Source of the DNA: Solirubrobacter soli DSM 22325
Lineage (GTDB): Bacteria > Actinomycetota > Thermoleophilia > Solirubrobacterales > Solirubrobacteraceae
Length of the DNA: 64,000 bases
Direction of reading: 5' to 3'
Assembly (NCBI RefSeq): GCF_000423665.1
Contig: NZ_AUIK01000020.1
Span: forward strand, 1 to 64,000
Both the position numbers and the translations under genes were made by a program. Below, in pieces: positions 18,044 to 26,722 of the stretch. The stretch's first letter is position 1, and every line of letters starts with the position of its first letter. The notes beneath the pieces were generated by a model. That model was given only the letters and a program-made list of their open reading frames with translations, did not search any database and was not told where the DNA came from.

Positions 18044-18843
18044 AAGGGGTTGGCGAGCTTGTACGTCACGTCGGCGTGCCCGCCGGCGAGGTCGGAGTAC
18101 TGGTCGCCCACGTTGGCCACGATCTCGTAGCCCTGCTTCTCGATGTCCGCCCGCGCCGCGCTCTTGTACGCGACGGTGGTGAGGGTCGAGCCGGCCGGCT
18201 TGAGCACGACCGCGTTCCACTTGGTGAAGCCCTGGGTCTGGAGGTTGTGCTCGGTGTGGGGGCGCGTGGCCTCGCCGCGGCCGGTGATGAAGAACACGGC
18301 GACGCCCTTGCTGATCGCGTCCTGGTAGAGCGCGAGCGTGCCCGGGATCGCGACGCCGATCTCGTTGGTCGCCTCGGCCTGGGAGTTGGGCCCGAACGTG
18401 AAGTTGTCGGCGTTGATCGCGGAGTAGTTGGACAGCGAGGTCTCGTCGATGTCGAGGACGATCGCGGGCTTGCGCGGCCCGTGGCCGTTGCCGCCATGGC
18501 CGTGGTCGTGCCCGTGGCGGGCGGCGCGAGCCTTCACGCGGCGATACTTGCGCACGCCGCGGTCGAGCGCGTTCTGGGCGATCTTGTCGATCTGGGCGAC
18601 CTGGTTGAGGTAGGTCCCGGAGTCGTGGTAGGTGCGCAGGGCGTTCTCCCAGTCACCCGCGTTGTAGCTCGTGGTCGACCCGAGGTACGGGAGCCCGCCG
18701 CCTCCGTCATAGAGCTCGACCATCGGCGTCCTGTCGATGGTGGTGACGATCGGCTTGGGCGCCGGCGCGACCTGCGCGGCGGCGGGGGCGGCGGCCGTGA
18801 CGAGCACGGCGGCCGCGGCGACGATGGAGATGCGTGCACGCAT
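18028..18843 (-). CDS. Secreted HAD-family acid phosphatase (class B-like)
   Basis: The 271-residue exported protein has a signal peptide ending near APAAAQ. It belongs to the HAD subfamily IIIB acid phosphatases. The nucleophile motif is VLDIDETSLSNY, the second motif is FFITGRGE, and a later NVGDQYSDL supplies the acidic metal ligands. It should remove phosphate from small phosphomonoesters outside the membrane. A His/Gly-rich stretch (RHGHDHGHGGNGHGP) just before the nucleophile motif is unusual and could bind metal. Its 3' end overlaps the convergent kinase gene by 16 bp. Confidence 0.9.
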   Translation of the reverse strand: MRARISIVAAAAVLVTAAAPAAAQVAPAPKPIVTTIDRTPMVELYDGGGGLPYLGSTTSYNAGDWENALRTYHDSGTYLNQVAQIDKIAQNALDRGVRKYRRVKARAARHGHDHGHGGNGHGPRKPAIVLDIDETSLSNYSAINADNFTFGPNSQAEATNEIGVAIPGTLALYQDAISKGVAVFFITGRGEATRPHTEHNLQTQGFTKWNAVVLKPAGSTLTTVAYKSAARADIEKQGYEIVANVGDQYSDLAGGHADVTYKLANPFYFLP

Positions 18844-18940
18844 GGGTGCGCGGTACCCGGATTCCGGTGGAATCGATGAGAGCGCCGGGCCTTGGCTCTC
18901 ATGTATCAGCGTGAGCGCCGACGCGTTCAGTTGTGCAGCC

Positions 18941-20461
18941 ATGCGCACGCCCGATCCCGTTCCCGCGCCCAGCGCGACGGAGCCCGCGGTCGCCGAGCTC
19001 GGCCTGCTGCCGAGCTTCGAGTCCGGAGTGACGCGCGCCGCCGCGCTCGCCGGCGCGGCTGCCGGCATGGTCGGGCTGCTGTACGTGATCGGCGGCAGCG
19101 TGATGTGGCTGCGCTTCGAGAAGGCCGGGCTTCCGGCCGACCAGGCGGTCGCGCTCGTGCCCAAGGTCGACCTGCTGATCATCGGCCTGCGGGTGATGGT
19201 GCTGCCGGCGCTCGCGAGCGGCGCGCTCTTGCTGTGGCTGGTCTCGCGCTGGGGCCGCCCCGGCGCGATCGAGCTCACGCGCAAGCAGCGGCCGCGGCTC
19301 TTCTGGCTGCTCGTCATCCTCGCCGCGCTGACCGCGCTCGCCGTCCCGTTCAGTCCGGGCGCGCTGGCGTGGCCGGCGGGTCTGGCCGCCGTCATCGTCT
19401 CCTGGCGGCAACGACGCACCGAGGCGTTCCGCAATCCGGACGTGCCGCTCCCCGTCTGGCGCGTCGCGGCCGTCGCCGTCCTCGCGTCCGCCGTCATCTC
19501 GATCGCGCGGCAGACCGACCCGCCGGTCCAGCTGCCCGTCGTCCAGGTGACGGTGGCGGACGCGTCGAAGATCCCGCCGAACGTGTTCGCCGGCAACCGC
19601 CGGTCGTCGCCGGACGACACGATCACCGTCACGGGCGTGATGGTCGCGATGACCGCGAGCGACGTCGCGGTCGGCGATCCCGCCACGCACGCGATCGCGT
19701 CGATTCCTCGCGCCGCGGCGTCCTCGATCGCCGTCGGGCCGTCGGTCGACCGGAGCTCGCCGCCGCAGTCGATCCTGAGCCGGTACGTGATCGGACGGAC
19801 CGCGTGGGCGATGACGCCGCTCGAGTTCTGGTGCGGGAACGAGCGCTACGGCTGGACGCGCCTGCACAAGGTGTGCACCGGGCGGCCGAGCGTCGTCGCC
19901 GCGTCGGCGACCACCCGGCCGGACGGTCTCGTCGGCCTGGCGGTCAATTGCCCCGCCGACGCCCCCGAGGTCTGCACCGGATTCCTGCACGTGACCACCA
20001 AGCGCGCCTTCCCCAGCGCCGACCACCGGCTCACCACGCCGCTGTCGATGCCGGCGGCGGCGTTCTCCGTCACCCCGGGCGACGACGGTGCCGTCAAGGT
20101 CTCCGTCGACCAGGCCGAGCTCTGGAAGCAGGTGGCCAAGGGCGAGCGCCGCGAGCGCGTCACCTTGGCCGTGGACCTGCGGATCTCGATGGACGCCGCG
20201 GGCAAGACCGTGGTCTACGAAGGCGAAGGCCGGCTCACGGCGATCCATCCCCCGCTCGCCAAGCCCCGCCCGGACGCCACCGCGACGCCCACGCCCACCC
20301 CCACCGGGACGGCGACGGCCACCCCCACCGGGACGCGCACCCCGACCCCGACCCCGACACCCACGCCCACCCCCACGCAGACGGCGACGCCCGACGCGTC
20401 GAGCCCGCTGCAGCCGCAAGAGGACAGCCAACTCGTCCCGGAAGCGACACCGACCCCCTGA
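18941..20461 (+). CDS. Membrane protein with Thr-Pro tail, function unknown
   Basis: The 506-residue protein has four or five predicted membrane segments in its first ~190 residues (for example GMVGLLYVIGGSVMWL and LFWLLVILAALTALAV). A ~220-residue extracytoplasmic region with four Cys follows, and then a Thr-Pro low-complexity tail encoded near 20279-20395. I do not recognise the family. The ATG at 18941 is chosen because it precedes the hydrophilic N-terminus and the first membrane helix. The gene is divergent from the acid phosphatase (98 bp) and is followed by a secreted peptidase gene 42 bp later. It may be a surface-anchored protein. Confidence 0.75.
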   Translation: MRTPDPVPAPSATEPAVAELGLLPSFESGVTRAAALAGAAAGMVGLLYVIGGSVMWLRFEKAGLPADQAVALVPKVDLLIIGLRVMVLPALASGALLLWLVSRWGRPGAIELTRKQRPRLFWLLVILAALTALAVPFSPGALAWPAGLAAVIVSWRQRRTEAFRNPDVPLPVWRVAAVAVLASAVISIARQTDPPVQLPVVQVTVADASKIPPNVFAGNRRSSPDDTITVTGVMVAMTASDVAVGDPATHAIASIPRAAASSIAVGPSVDRSSPPQSILSRYVIGRTAWAMTPLEFWCGNERYGWTRLHKVCTGRPSVVAASATTRPDGLVGLAVNCPADAPEVCTGFLHVTTKRAFPSADHRLTTPLSMPAAAFSVTPGDDGAVKVSVDQAELWKQVAKGERRERVTLAVDLRISMDAAGKTVVYEGEGRLTAIHPPLAKPRPDATATPTPTPTGTATATPTGTRTPTPTPTPTPTPTQTATPDASSPLQPQEDSQLVPEATPTP

Positions 20462-20503
20462 GCGCGCTCAACCACCCCCTGGACCGTGCCGACAACAGAC
20501 CGT

Positions 20504-21136
20504 ATGCCGGTCCGTCTGTCGTTCCTCGTCGCCCTGCTCGCCCTCGTCCTCGCCGCTCCCGCCCGCGCGGACGACTTCAACTGGCCCGTCGCCTACACGT
20601 CGCAGGCCAAGAACCCCGCTGACGCGCTGGCGGACCTCCCGATCGAGGCGCCGGCGTACGATCCCGCGACGCACTGCTCCAAGAAGGCCAGGCCCGGGAT
20701 GACCGCGCTCGTGAACTGGCTGACCGCGAACGCCGGCGGCACGTTCTGGGGGACGTACCGGTGCGAGAAGTGGGGGCCGCACTCGGCTTCGCTGCACGCC
20801 GAGAACCGCGCGGTCGACTGGGCGCTGGACGTCGACGTCCCCGCCCAGCGCAAGGAGGCCGAACGGCTGATCGAGTTGTTCCTGGCGCCGGACAGGCTCG
20901 GGCAGCCGCAGGCGCTCGCGCGCCGGATGGGCGTCGAGGAGATCATCTGGGACTGCGGCTACTGGGGCGCGGGGATGGGCCAGTACCGGCCGTACTCGCC
21001 GTGCCTGTCAAAGAAGGGCAAGCTCAAGCGCAAGGTCGACAAGACGATCGCCCACCGCAACCACCTGCACATCGGCATGACGAAGGCCGGCGCGGCGAAG
21101 AAGACGTCCTTCTGGACGCGCCGCCCGCCCGCCTAG
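20504..21136 (+). CDS. Secreted M15-like (VanY/extensin-like) peptidase-fold protein
   Basis: This ~210-residue exported protein has a signal peptide (MPVRLSFLVALLALVLAAPARA). The C-terminal two thirds resemble the metal-binding fold of D-Ala-D-Ala peptidases: SLHAENRAVDWALDVDV supplies a His and an Asp of the HxxxxxxD pattern, and HRNHLHIG supplies the HxH. Four Cys are also present. A role in trimming peptidoglycan peptides is plausible, but activity is inference. The ATG at 20504 gives a clean signal peptide; an upstream GTG at 20486 adds six residues. The 3' end overlaps the convergent ThuA-like gene by 4 bp. Confidence 0.8.
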   Translation: MPVRLSFLVALLALVLAAPARADDFNWPVAYTSQAKNPADALADLPIEAPAYDPATHCSKKARPGMTALVNWLTANAGGTFWGTYRCEKWGPHSASLHAENRAVDWALDVDVPAQRKEAERLIELFLAPDRLGQPQALARRMGVEEIIWDCGYWGAGMGQYRPYSPCLSKKGKLKRKVDKTIAHRNHLHIGMTKAGAAKKTSFWTRRPPA

Positions 21137-21771
21137 CCGCGCGCGGCCCAGAGCATCCCGCGCCGCTGCATCGCGGCGACCTCGGGCACGTCGAGCTCCT
21201 CGATGGCGTGCCCGATCGAGCAGTAGAACACCGCGCCCGCGCCCCAGCGCCGCGTCCACGCCACCGGCATCACGACGCCCTCCGCCCATGGCGCGGTCTC
21301 GGGGTGGAAGACCGTCGTCGCGAGCACGTGGTTGGACGGGTCGACGTGCATGTAGTACTGCTCGGAGGTGACGCTGAAGTCCGCGAGACCGTCTGTGATC
21401 GGGCTCGCGCGGTCGACGATCGTCACGTCGAAGTCCTTGATGCCGTCGGGGTGGGCGACGAACTGCCCGCCGACCATGAACTGATACTCGGGCGAGGCGC
21501 GGAACGCGTCGCCCGCGCCACCGTGGAAGCCGGCGAGGCCGACCCCGCTCTCGACCGCGTCCAGCAGCGCACGCAGCTGCGGCTCGGCGATCGCCCCCAT
21601 CGTCCAGATCGGGACGATCAGGCTCAGCTCACCGAGCTCGCCCAGCAGCACGTCCAACGTGTCCTCGACCGACACGTCGAAGCCCTCCTCGCGCAGCATG
21701 CCCGCGTAGGCCTCGGCGAACAGGTCCGGCGAGTGGCCCTCCCACCCGCCGTGGATGATCAGCGCCTTCAC
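21133..21771 (-). CDS. ThuA-like domain protein
   Basis: The 212-residue protein opens VKALIIHGGWEGHSP and has the class I glutamine-amidotransferase-like fold of the ThuA family, with the typical elements GLAGFHGG, YMHVDP and VMPVAWTRRWGAGAVFYCSIGH. The family is linked to trehalose and sugar metabolism in rhizobia but has no proven reaction. The GTG at 21771 fits the family start. It is divergent by 45 bp from the 700-residue duplicated protein. No other sugar gene lies close by, so the substrate is open. Confidence 0.85.
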   Translation of the reverse strand: MKALIIHGGWEGHSPDLFAEAYAGMLREEGFDVSVEDTLDVLLGELGELSLIVPIWTMGAIAEPQLRALLDAVESGVGLAGFHGGAGDAFRASPEYQFMVGGQFVAHPDGIKDFDVTIVDRASPITDGLADFSVTSEQYYMHVDPSNHVLATTVFHPETAPWAEGVVMPVAWTRRWGAGAVFYCSIGHAIEELDVPEVAAMQRRGMLWAARG

Positions 21772-21816
21772 GACGAAGAGCGTATCCAGTGGGCCACGAT
21801 TTGGGTCTCTTGAGCA

Positions 21817-23919
21817 ATGGAGAAACAACCCCACAAGCCAGCCCATGTGGAGCCGACGCGGGCGAAGTTCCGCACGCTCCTCGCCGCCAACCCGAACTAC
21901 TTCGGCACGGCACCCGGTCTCGTCGACTTCCCGGTCGTCGTCGAGCAGAGCTTCAACACGTCGTACGAGGCGCTCACGTGCGTCTCCTACAGCCCGCGTC
22001 TGGACCGGCTCGAGGCGACCCTGATCGTCAAGCGGCCGACCGGCTACGCGGGTGACCTCTGCACGAGCGGCAGCTACGAGTTCGTCCGCTTCTACATCGA
22101 CTACGGCTCCGGCTGGCAGGACGCCGGGCCGGCCGGCGTCAACGTGCACGACATCCCGATCGGGCACGACTGCCACAAGGACCCGACGCACCCGCTGGTC
22201 TACGTCGTCGGCGTCGATCACCAGCCACGCCGCGACTGGTGCGGCAACCCCGTCCTGCCGCGCGTGCGCGCGATCCTCTCGTGGAACGTGATGCCGCCGG
22301 CCGGCCAGCCGGACTGGCACCCGGTGTGGGGCGACCGCCACGAGTGCAACGTGCAGATCAGCCCGCGACGCTGGTTCGTGAAGGACGTCATCGCCAAGCT
22401 CCCGAGCGACGCCGTCAAGAAGCTCGAGCTCCCCCCGCTCGAGCTGATCGAGGTCCCGACCCCGCCGCTCCCGGATCCGCCGCCGCTGCCCGACACGCCG
22501 ATCGAGTACCTGGCGAAGCTCTACCAGCAGGTCGAGGTTCCGCCGCATCGGTTCGCGCTGCCGCACATCGCCAAGACGATCAGCGCGTCGGCGGACGCCG
22601 ACCAGCTCGCGACCGTCGCGGTCTCGGCCAAGGACGCGGGCATCGAGCTCGCGCCCCTGCTCGACACGATCGATCAGACCTCCGGCAACACCGCCTACGA
22701 GGAGCTCGAGTGCCTCGGGCTCGAGCACCAGAACAACGCCGACCGGCTCGTCGCGACGTTCAACGTCAAGCTGCCCTACGGCTACTCCGGCCCGCCGTGC
22801 ACGGCCGGGAGCACCGAGTACGTCGCGTTCTGGGCGGACTGGGACAACGACTGCAAGTTCGAGTACCTCGGCACCGTCGAGACCAACCTGCACGACTACC
22901 AGCAGCTGCCCAAGGGCGGGCTCTGCTACGCGGCCGTCCTGCCGGTCGACGTCAACGCGATCCGCAAGAACTGCAAGACGCCGGTGCTGCGCCGCGTGCG
23001 CGCGGTCCTCTCCTGGGGCGCGAAGCCGTCGACGACCGACCCGAACCTGCTCCCGACCTGGGGCAACCGTCTCGACACGCACGTGCAGATCGCCCCGGGC
23101 ACGCCGTATGACGGCACGGCGAAGTTCGTGATCGTCGGCGGCGTCGCGACCGACGAGATCGACAACACGACCGGGCTGACGAAGCCGGTCGCGCACCTGG
23201 CGGTCAACGGGACGCCGCTCGATGCGCGCGGCTGCCCCTTCGCGGGCGCGGTCGTTCTCCACGGCCCGACCGACCCCGCGCTGAAGAACACCGTGTACCG
23301 GATCATGGTCACGAACACCCCCGGCGGCACGCCGTTCCCGTTGACCGGCGCGTTCCCCACGGTCACCGGCGACGGGCACTTCGTGAGCCGGACGCCGGGA
23401 CCGGGCGGGTGGACGACCTGGCTCGGCTGGCAGGACAACACGACCGGGGTGCTCGGCTCCTTCCCGACGAGCGGCGACGCCGTCTGGAAGATCGAGCTCG
23501 AGCTCCAGGGCGGCACGATCGCCGACACGCGGTTCGTGCAGCTCGACAACACGCTCAACGGCGCGAGCGTCGACCCGAACAACGTCGCCGACCTCGAGCT
23601 CGACACCCTCGGGGACTGCGAGGTCAAGCCCGGCTGGGTGACGGGACGGTTCCGCGCCGCTGACACCCACTTCCGCCGGTGGGACATCGCGGTGCTCGGC
23701 GGGCCCGGAGGTGTCCCGTCGCTGCCGACGGGCGTCGCCGACCCGGCACTGGCCCACGAGGTTGCGACCGGCGGGTGGCACGGCTTCAAGGTCGACCTGT
23801 CGGCGCTGCCGCCCTGCGGCTACGTCGTTCAGCTCTCGGCCTCCGACCGGGCGGTGGTCGACAGCGCGTCCACAGGGCGAGCCGTGCACGTCCAGCGTGG
23901 GCTCTGCCTGCGTCCCTGA
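21817..23919 (+). CDS. Large protein with an internal duplication, function unknown
   Basis: The 700-residue protein contains two copies of a ~140-residue module, at about residues 50-185 and 290-430. Both share YE.L.C, a basic-aromatic strand, GY.G..C..GS.E.V.F, a Cys pair, and the closing block VLPRVRAILSW (copy 1) or VLRRVRAVLSW (copy 2), then W.PVWG or LPTWGNR and VQI. A Pro-rich linker (near 210-235) separates them. The C-terminal 270 residues are a third, beta-rich region. There is no signal peptide. I do not recognise the family. A terminator follows, so it is the last gene of its unit. Confidence 0.8.
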   Translation: MEKQPHKPAHVEPTRAKFRTLLAANPNYFGTAPGLVDFPVVVEQSFNTSYEALTCVSYSPRLDRLEATLIVKRPTGYAGDLCTSGSYEFVRFYIDYGSGWQDAGPAGVNVHDIPIGHDCHKDPTHPLVYVVGVDHQPRRDWCGNPVLPRVRAILSWNVMPPAGQPDWHPVWGDRHECNVQISPRRWFVKDVIAKLPSDAVKKLELPPLELIEVPTPPLPDPPPLPDTPIEYLAKLYQQVEVPPHRFALPHIAKTISASADADQLATVAVSAKDAGIELAPLLDTIDQTSGNTAYEELECLGLEHQNNADRLVATFNVKLPYGYSGPPCTAGSTEYVAFWADWDNDCKFEYLGTVETNLHDYQQLPKGGLCYAAVLPVDVNAIRKNCKTPVLRRVRAVLSWGAKPSTTDPNLLPTWGNRLDTHVQIAPGTPYDGTAKFVIVGGVATDEIDNTTGLTKPVAHLAVNGTPLDARGCPFAGAVVLHGPTDPALKNTVYRIMVTNTPGGTPFPLTGAFPTVTGDGHFVSRTPGPGGWTTWLGWQDNTTGVLGSFPTSGDAVWKIELELQGGTIADTRFVQLDNTLNGASVDPNNVADLELDTLGDCEVKPGWVTGRFRAADTHFRRWDIAVLGGPGGVPSLPTGVADPALAHEVATGGWHGFKVDLSALPPCGYVVQLSASDRAVVDSASTGRAVHVQRGLCLRP

Positions 23920-23934
23920 CCCGGAACCCTAAGC

Positions 23935-23983
23935 CGCCCCGGGCCACCTAAGGGTCATTCCCAATGGTGCCCGGGGCGCTTTT
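23935..23983 (+). terminator. Rho-independent terminator after the duplicated-protein gene
   Basis: A 10-bp perfect stem (CGCCCCGGGC with GCCCGGGGCG) is followed by CTTTT. The loop is 24 nt. It lies 15 bp after the stop codon and is one of the few terminators here with a T-run. Confidence 0.8.
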
Positions 23984-24000
23984 GCACGATCTTTGATCCC

Positions 24001-24237
24001 ATGAACACGACCAAGCGCCTCACCCGATCTTCCACCGACAAGTACGTGGGCGGCGTCTCCGCCGGCCTCGCCGAGCACGTCGGCATCGACCCCACGCTCG
24101 TGCGAGTCGGCTGGGTGTTCGCGACGCTCGTCTCCGGCGGCGCCGCGATCCTCGCCTACGCCGCGATGCTCGTGGTCATCCCGCGCGACGACGCAGACCC
24201 GCAGGTCGACGATCGGCTCCCCGGTGTCCCCGCTTAG
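24001..24237 (+). CDS. PspC-domain membrane protein
   Basis: This small 78-residue protein has the PspC signature (RLTRSSTDKYVGGVSAGLAEHVGIDPTLVRVGWVF, positions ~6-40) followed by one hydrophobic segment and a short acidic tail. In other bacteria PspC is a membrane stress sensor partnered with PspA. No pspA lies nearby, and stand-alone PspC proteins are common in actinobacteria. It starts with ATG 18 bp after a terminator, so it has its own promoter. The stop overlaps the DUF2017 stop by 4 bp. Confidence 0.9.
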   Translation: MNTTKRLTRSSTDKYVGGVSAGLAEHVGIDPTLVRVGWVFATLVSGGAAILAYAAMLVVIPRDDADPQVDDRLPGVPA

Positions 24238-24722
24238 CGAAGGGCTTCGAGCTGGGCATCGACGATCTCGTCGAGCAGACCGCCGAGATACCCGTAAAGA
24301 GCTTGCGTGCGAGCCTCCGGGTCATCGGGGTCGAAGCCCAGTTCCTGGTCATCGTCCGTGATGTCCAGGAGGGTGCCGAGCACCAGCCGCAGCGAGTTGA
24401 TCGCCTGCATCCAGGCGGTCAGCTGCTCCTCCGTCAGCGTCGTGGCGTCGACCGACGCCTCGACGGTGTCGACGTTCGCCAGACGCGCCGAGCGCAGCTC
24501 CTCGTGCGTGAGCCGGCGGTACTCGTCCTCCTTCTCCGCGTCGTCGGCGTAGGCCGACGGGTACAGCCGCCGGACGCGGAGATCGTTCGCGTCGAGCATC
24601 AGCAGCGCGCGCATGTCGCCGAGGATCTGGCGGACCAGCGCGCGCTCGCGGTCGTCCAGGCGCAGCTCGTAGCCGCCGGCGGCCGGCGTGACGCGCGGCT
24701 TGGGCCGGTTGCGCCCGAACAT
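24234..24722 (-). CDS. DUF2017 protein, partner of clpS
   Basis: The 162-residue soluble protein matches DUF2017, an actinobacterial family found almost always next to clpS. It starts [11 protein letters not shown] and contains the conserved acidic helix DERERALVRQILGDMR-like region (residues ~24-40) and VDTVEASVD. Its ATG shares one base with the clpS stop, so the two are translationally coupled. A role in N-degron/Clp proteolysis is suggested only by this neighbourhood. Confidence 0.9.
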   Translation of the reverse strand: MFGRNRPKPRVTPAAGGYELRLDDRERALVRQILGDMRALLMLDANDLRVRRLYPSAYADDAEKEDEYRRLTHEELRSARLANVDTVEASVDATTLTEEQLTAWMQAINSLRLVLGTLLDITDDDQELGFDPDDPEARTQALYGYLGGLLDEIVDAQLEALR

Positions 24723-25009
24723 CAGTCCTGCCTCATCGTGGCCCAGAGGCCGTGCTCGTGCAGGCGGAAGACGTCCAGCTCGGCCTTCTCGCGCGTGCCG
24801 GAGGACACGACCGCGCGCCCCTTGTGGTGGACGTCGAGCATCAGCTCGGTCGCCTTCTCGCGGTTGTATCCGAACAGCTTCTGGAAGACGAGGACGACAT
24901 AGCTCATCAGGTTGATCGGGTCATTCCAGACGATGACGATCCACGGACGGTCCGCGGCCTGATCGTCGTCGGTCTCAGGGAGCTTGACCTCGGCGGGAGC
25001 GGCTGACAC
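24722..25009 (-). CDS. clpS: ATP-dependent Clp protease adaptor ClpS
   Basis: ClpS binds proteins with a destabilising N-terminal residue and hands them to the Clp unfoldase. The 95-residue protein has the family signature [20 protein letters not shown], with the Asn-Asp pair that reads the N-terminal residue, followed by the helix [17 protein letters not shown]. Length and order fit the family. The next gene, DUF2017, is coupled through a 1-bp overlap. The upstream gene on the other side is a GMC oxidoreductase 11 bp away on the same strand, so all three may share a transcript. Confidence 0.95.
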   Translation of the reverse strand: MSAAPAEVKLPETDDDQAADRPWIVIVWNDPINLMSYVVLVFQKLFGYNREKATELMLDVHHKGRAVVSSGTREKAELDVFRLHEHGLWATMRQD

Positions 25010-25020
25010 TCCCCCTTAGG

Positions 25021-26577
25021 CTACGCGCTCGGGACGTGACTCATCGCGTGCTCTGCCAGCGCGGTGATCGTCAGGCTCGGGTTGACGCCCACGTTGGCGG
25101 GGATCGCGGCGCCGTCGCAGACGAGCAGGTTCTCGTAGCCGAAGACCCGCATCCGAGCGTCTACGACGCCTTTCGACGGGTCCGCGCCGATCACCGCGCC
25201 GCCGAGGATGTGGGCGGTCGACGGGATGTTCGCCGCGGCTTCCATGATCGAGCTCTGCGCGATGCCGCCCGTGCGCTTCGCCAGCCACGCCGTGAACTCG
25301 TTGGCCACGGGGATGAAGGTGGGGTTCGGCCGCTCGGGGTCCTGCTCGGTCCGCAGGCGGACACGCCCGCCGCGCCCGCGACACGCGCGCAGCGAGATCG
25401 CGTTGTCCAGCGACTGCATGACCAGGACGATGATCGTGCGCTCCGACCAACCGCGCGGGTTGAGCGTCTTCATCAGCGTGCGCGGGTGCCGCACCGCCGC
25501 GCCCGCGAGCTTCAGCGGCCGCGTGAGCGGCGTCCCTTCGCCCGTCAGCAGCGTGAAGAGCGGTGACGCGCCGTCGCCCGCGTTGCCGTAGACCACGGTC
25601 TCGATGTGGGTGTGCGGGTCGGGGTAGATCGAGCCGGTGATCGCCACCCGCCGGATCACGTCCGGCGAGCCGTGCGGCAACGTCACCGCGAGGATCGCCT
25701 CGGAGTTGGTCCGCACGAGCTCGCCGAGCCGGGGCGAGATGTGCGGCAGCGAGCCGTTGAGCCGGCACGCCGCCAGCAGCCGGTTCGTGCCGAGCGCACC
25801 GGCCGCGACGACCACGCCGCGGGCCCTCAGCGTCTGGCGGCCGCGCCGCAGCCCAGACGGCGTCGACGTGACCGCGTAGCCGCCTCCGGCGAGCGGCTTG
25901 ATGTCGAGGACGGTGCGCTCGGGCATGATCCTCACGCCCTCGCGCTCGGCGAAGTACAGGTAGTTCTTGACGAGCGTGTTCTTGGCGCCGTGCGGACAGC
26001 CCACCATGCAGCGCCCGCACCGCAGGCAGCCGGTGCGGTCCGGCCCCTCGCCGCCGAAGAACGGGTCGGGCACGGTCTTCCCCGCCTCGCCCAGGAAGAC
26101 GCCGACGCGCGTCTTGGCATGCGTGGACGCGACCCCGATCTCCTCCGCGTACTCGCGCAGATAGTCGTCGGCGGGATCGTCCTCGTCGTACGTGGCGACG
26201 CCGAGCATCCGCTCGGCCTCGTCGTAGTGCGGGGCGAGCGCGGTCTGCCAATCGTCGAGCCCCGCCCACTGCGGGTCCTCATAGAACCGCGCCGGCGCGC
26301 GGTAGAGCGTGTTCGCGTACCCCAGCGACCCGCCCCCGACCCCCGACCCCGAGGCGATCGCGACGTCCTTGAAGATCGTCAGCCGGAAGATCCCGTTCAG
26401 GCCGAGCCGCGGCGCGTACCAGTAGCGCCGCAGGTCCCAGGTCGACTTCGGGAACTCGTCGTCGGCGAATCGCCGCCCACACTCGAGCACGCCGACCTTG
26501 TAGCCCTTCTGCGCGAGCCGCAGGGCGCTGACGCTCCCGCCGAAGCCGGAGCCGATGACGAGCCAGTCGAAGTCCAC
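25021..26577 (-). CDS. GMC-family FAD oxidoreductase (cholesterol-oxidase-like) with a four-Cys motif
   Basis: The 518-residue enzyme has the FAD-binding Rossmann motif GSGFGGSVSALRLA at residues 9-22 and the GMC signatures GSGVGGGSLGYANTLYRAP and, near the C-terminus, GGAVIGADPSKGVVD and NPSLTITALAEH. It would oxidise an alcohol, sterol or similar substrate. Between the domains lies CLRCGRCMVGCP, which has four Cys in ferredoxin-like spacing. A shorter Cys motif is known in ChoD-like actinobacterial relatives. Whether it binds an iron-sulfur cluster is unknown. It is the promoter-proximal gene ahead of clpS. Confidence 0.9.
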   Translation of the reverse strand: MDFDWLVIGSGFGGSVSALRLAQKGYKVGVLECGRRFADDEFPKSTWDLRRYWYAPRLGLNGIFRLTIFKDVAIASGSGVGGGSLGYANTLYRAPARFYEDPQWAGLDDWQTALAPHYDEAERMLGVATYDEDDPADDYLREYAEEIGVASTHAKTRVGVFLGEAGKTVPDPFFGGEGPDRTGCLRCGRCMVGCPHGAKNTLVKNYLYFAEREGVRIMPERTVLDIKPLAGGGYAVTSTPSGLRRGRQTLRARGVVVAAGALGTNRLLAACRLNGSLPHISPRLGELVRTNSEAILAVTLPHGSPDVIRRVAITGSIYPDPHTHIETVVYGNAGDGASPLFTLLTGEGTPLTRPLKLAGAAVRHPRTLMKTLNPRGWSERTIIVLVMQSLDNAISLRACRGRGGRVRLRTEQDPERPNPTFIPVANEFTAWLAKRTGGIAQSSIMEAAANIPSTAHILGGAVIGADPSKGVVDARMRVFGYENLLVCDGAAIPANVGVNPSLTITALAEHAMSHVPSA

Positions 26578-26722
26578 CGGCGGAATCTAGGGGACCGAGA
26601 GGCCGTCCGTGTGTGAACGTGCTCCGAGCGCCTCGCCGCCGGCGCGGCGTGGAACGCGATCGGCGGCGCCAGGCTGGTGCGGCGACGCGCGGCGCGGCAC
26701 CAGAGCCAGACGGCAAGCGTCT

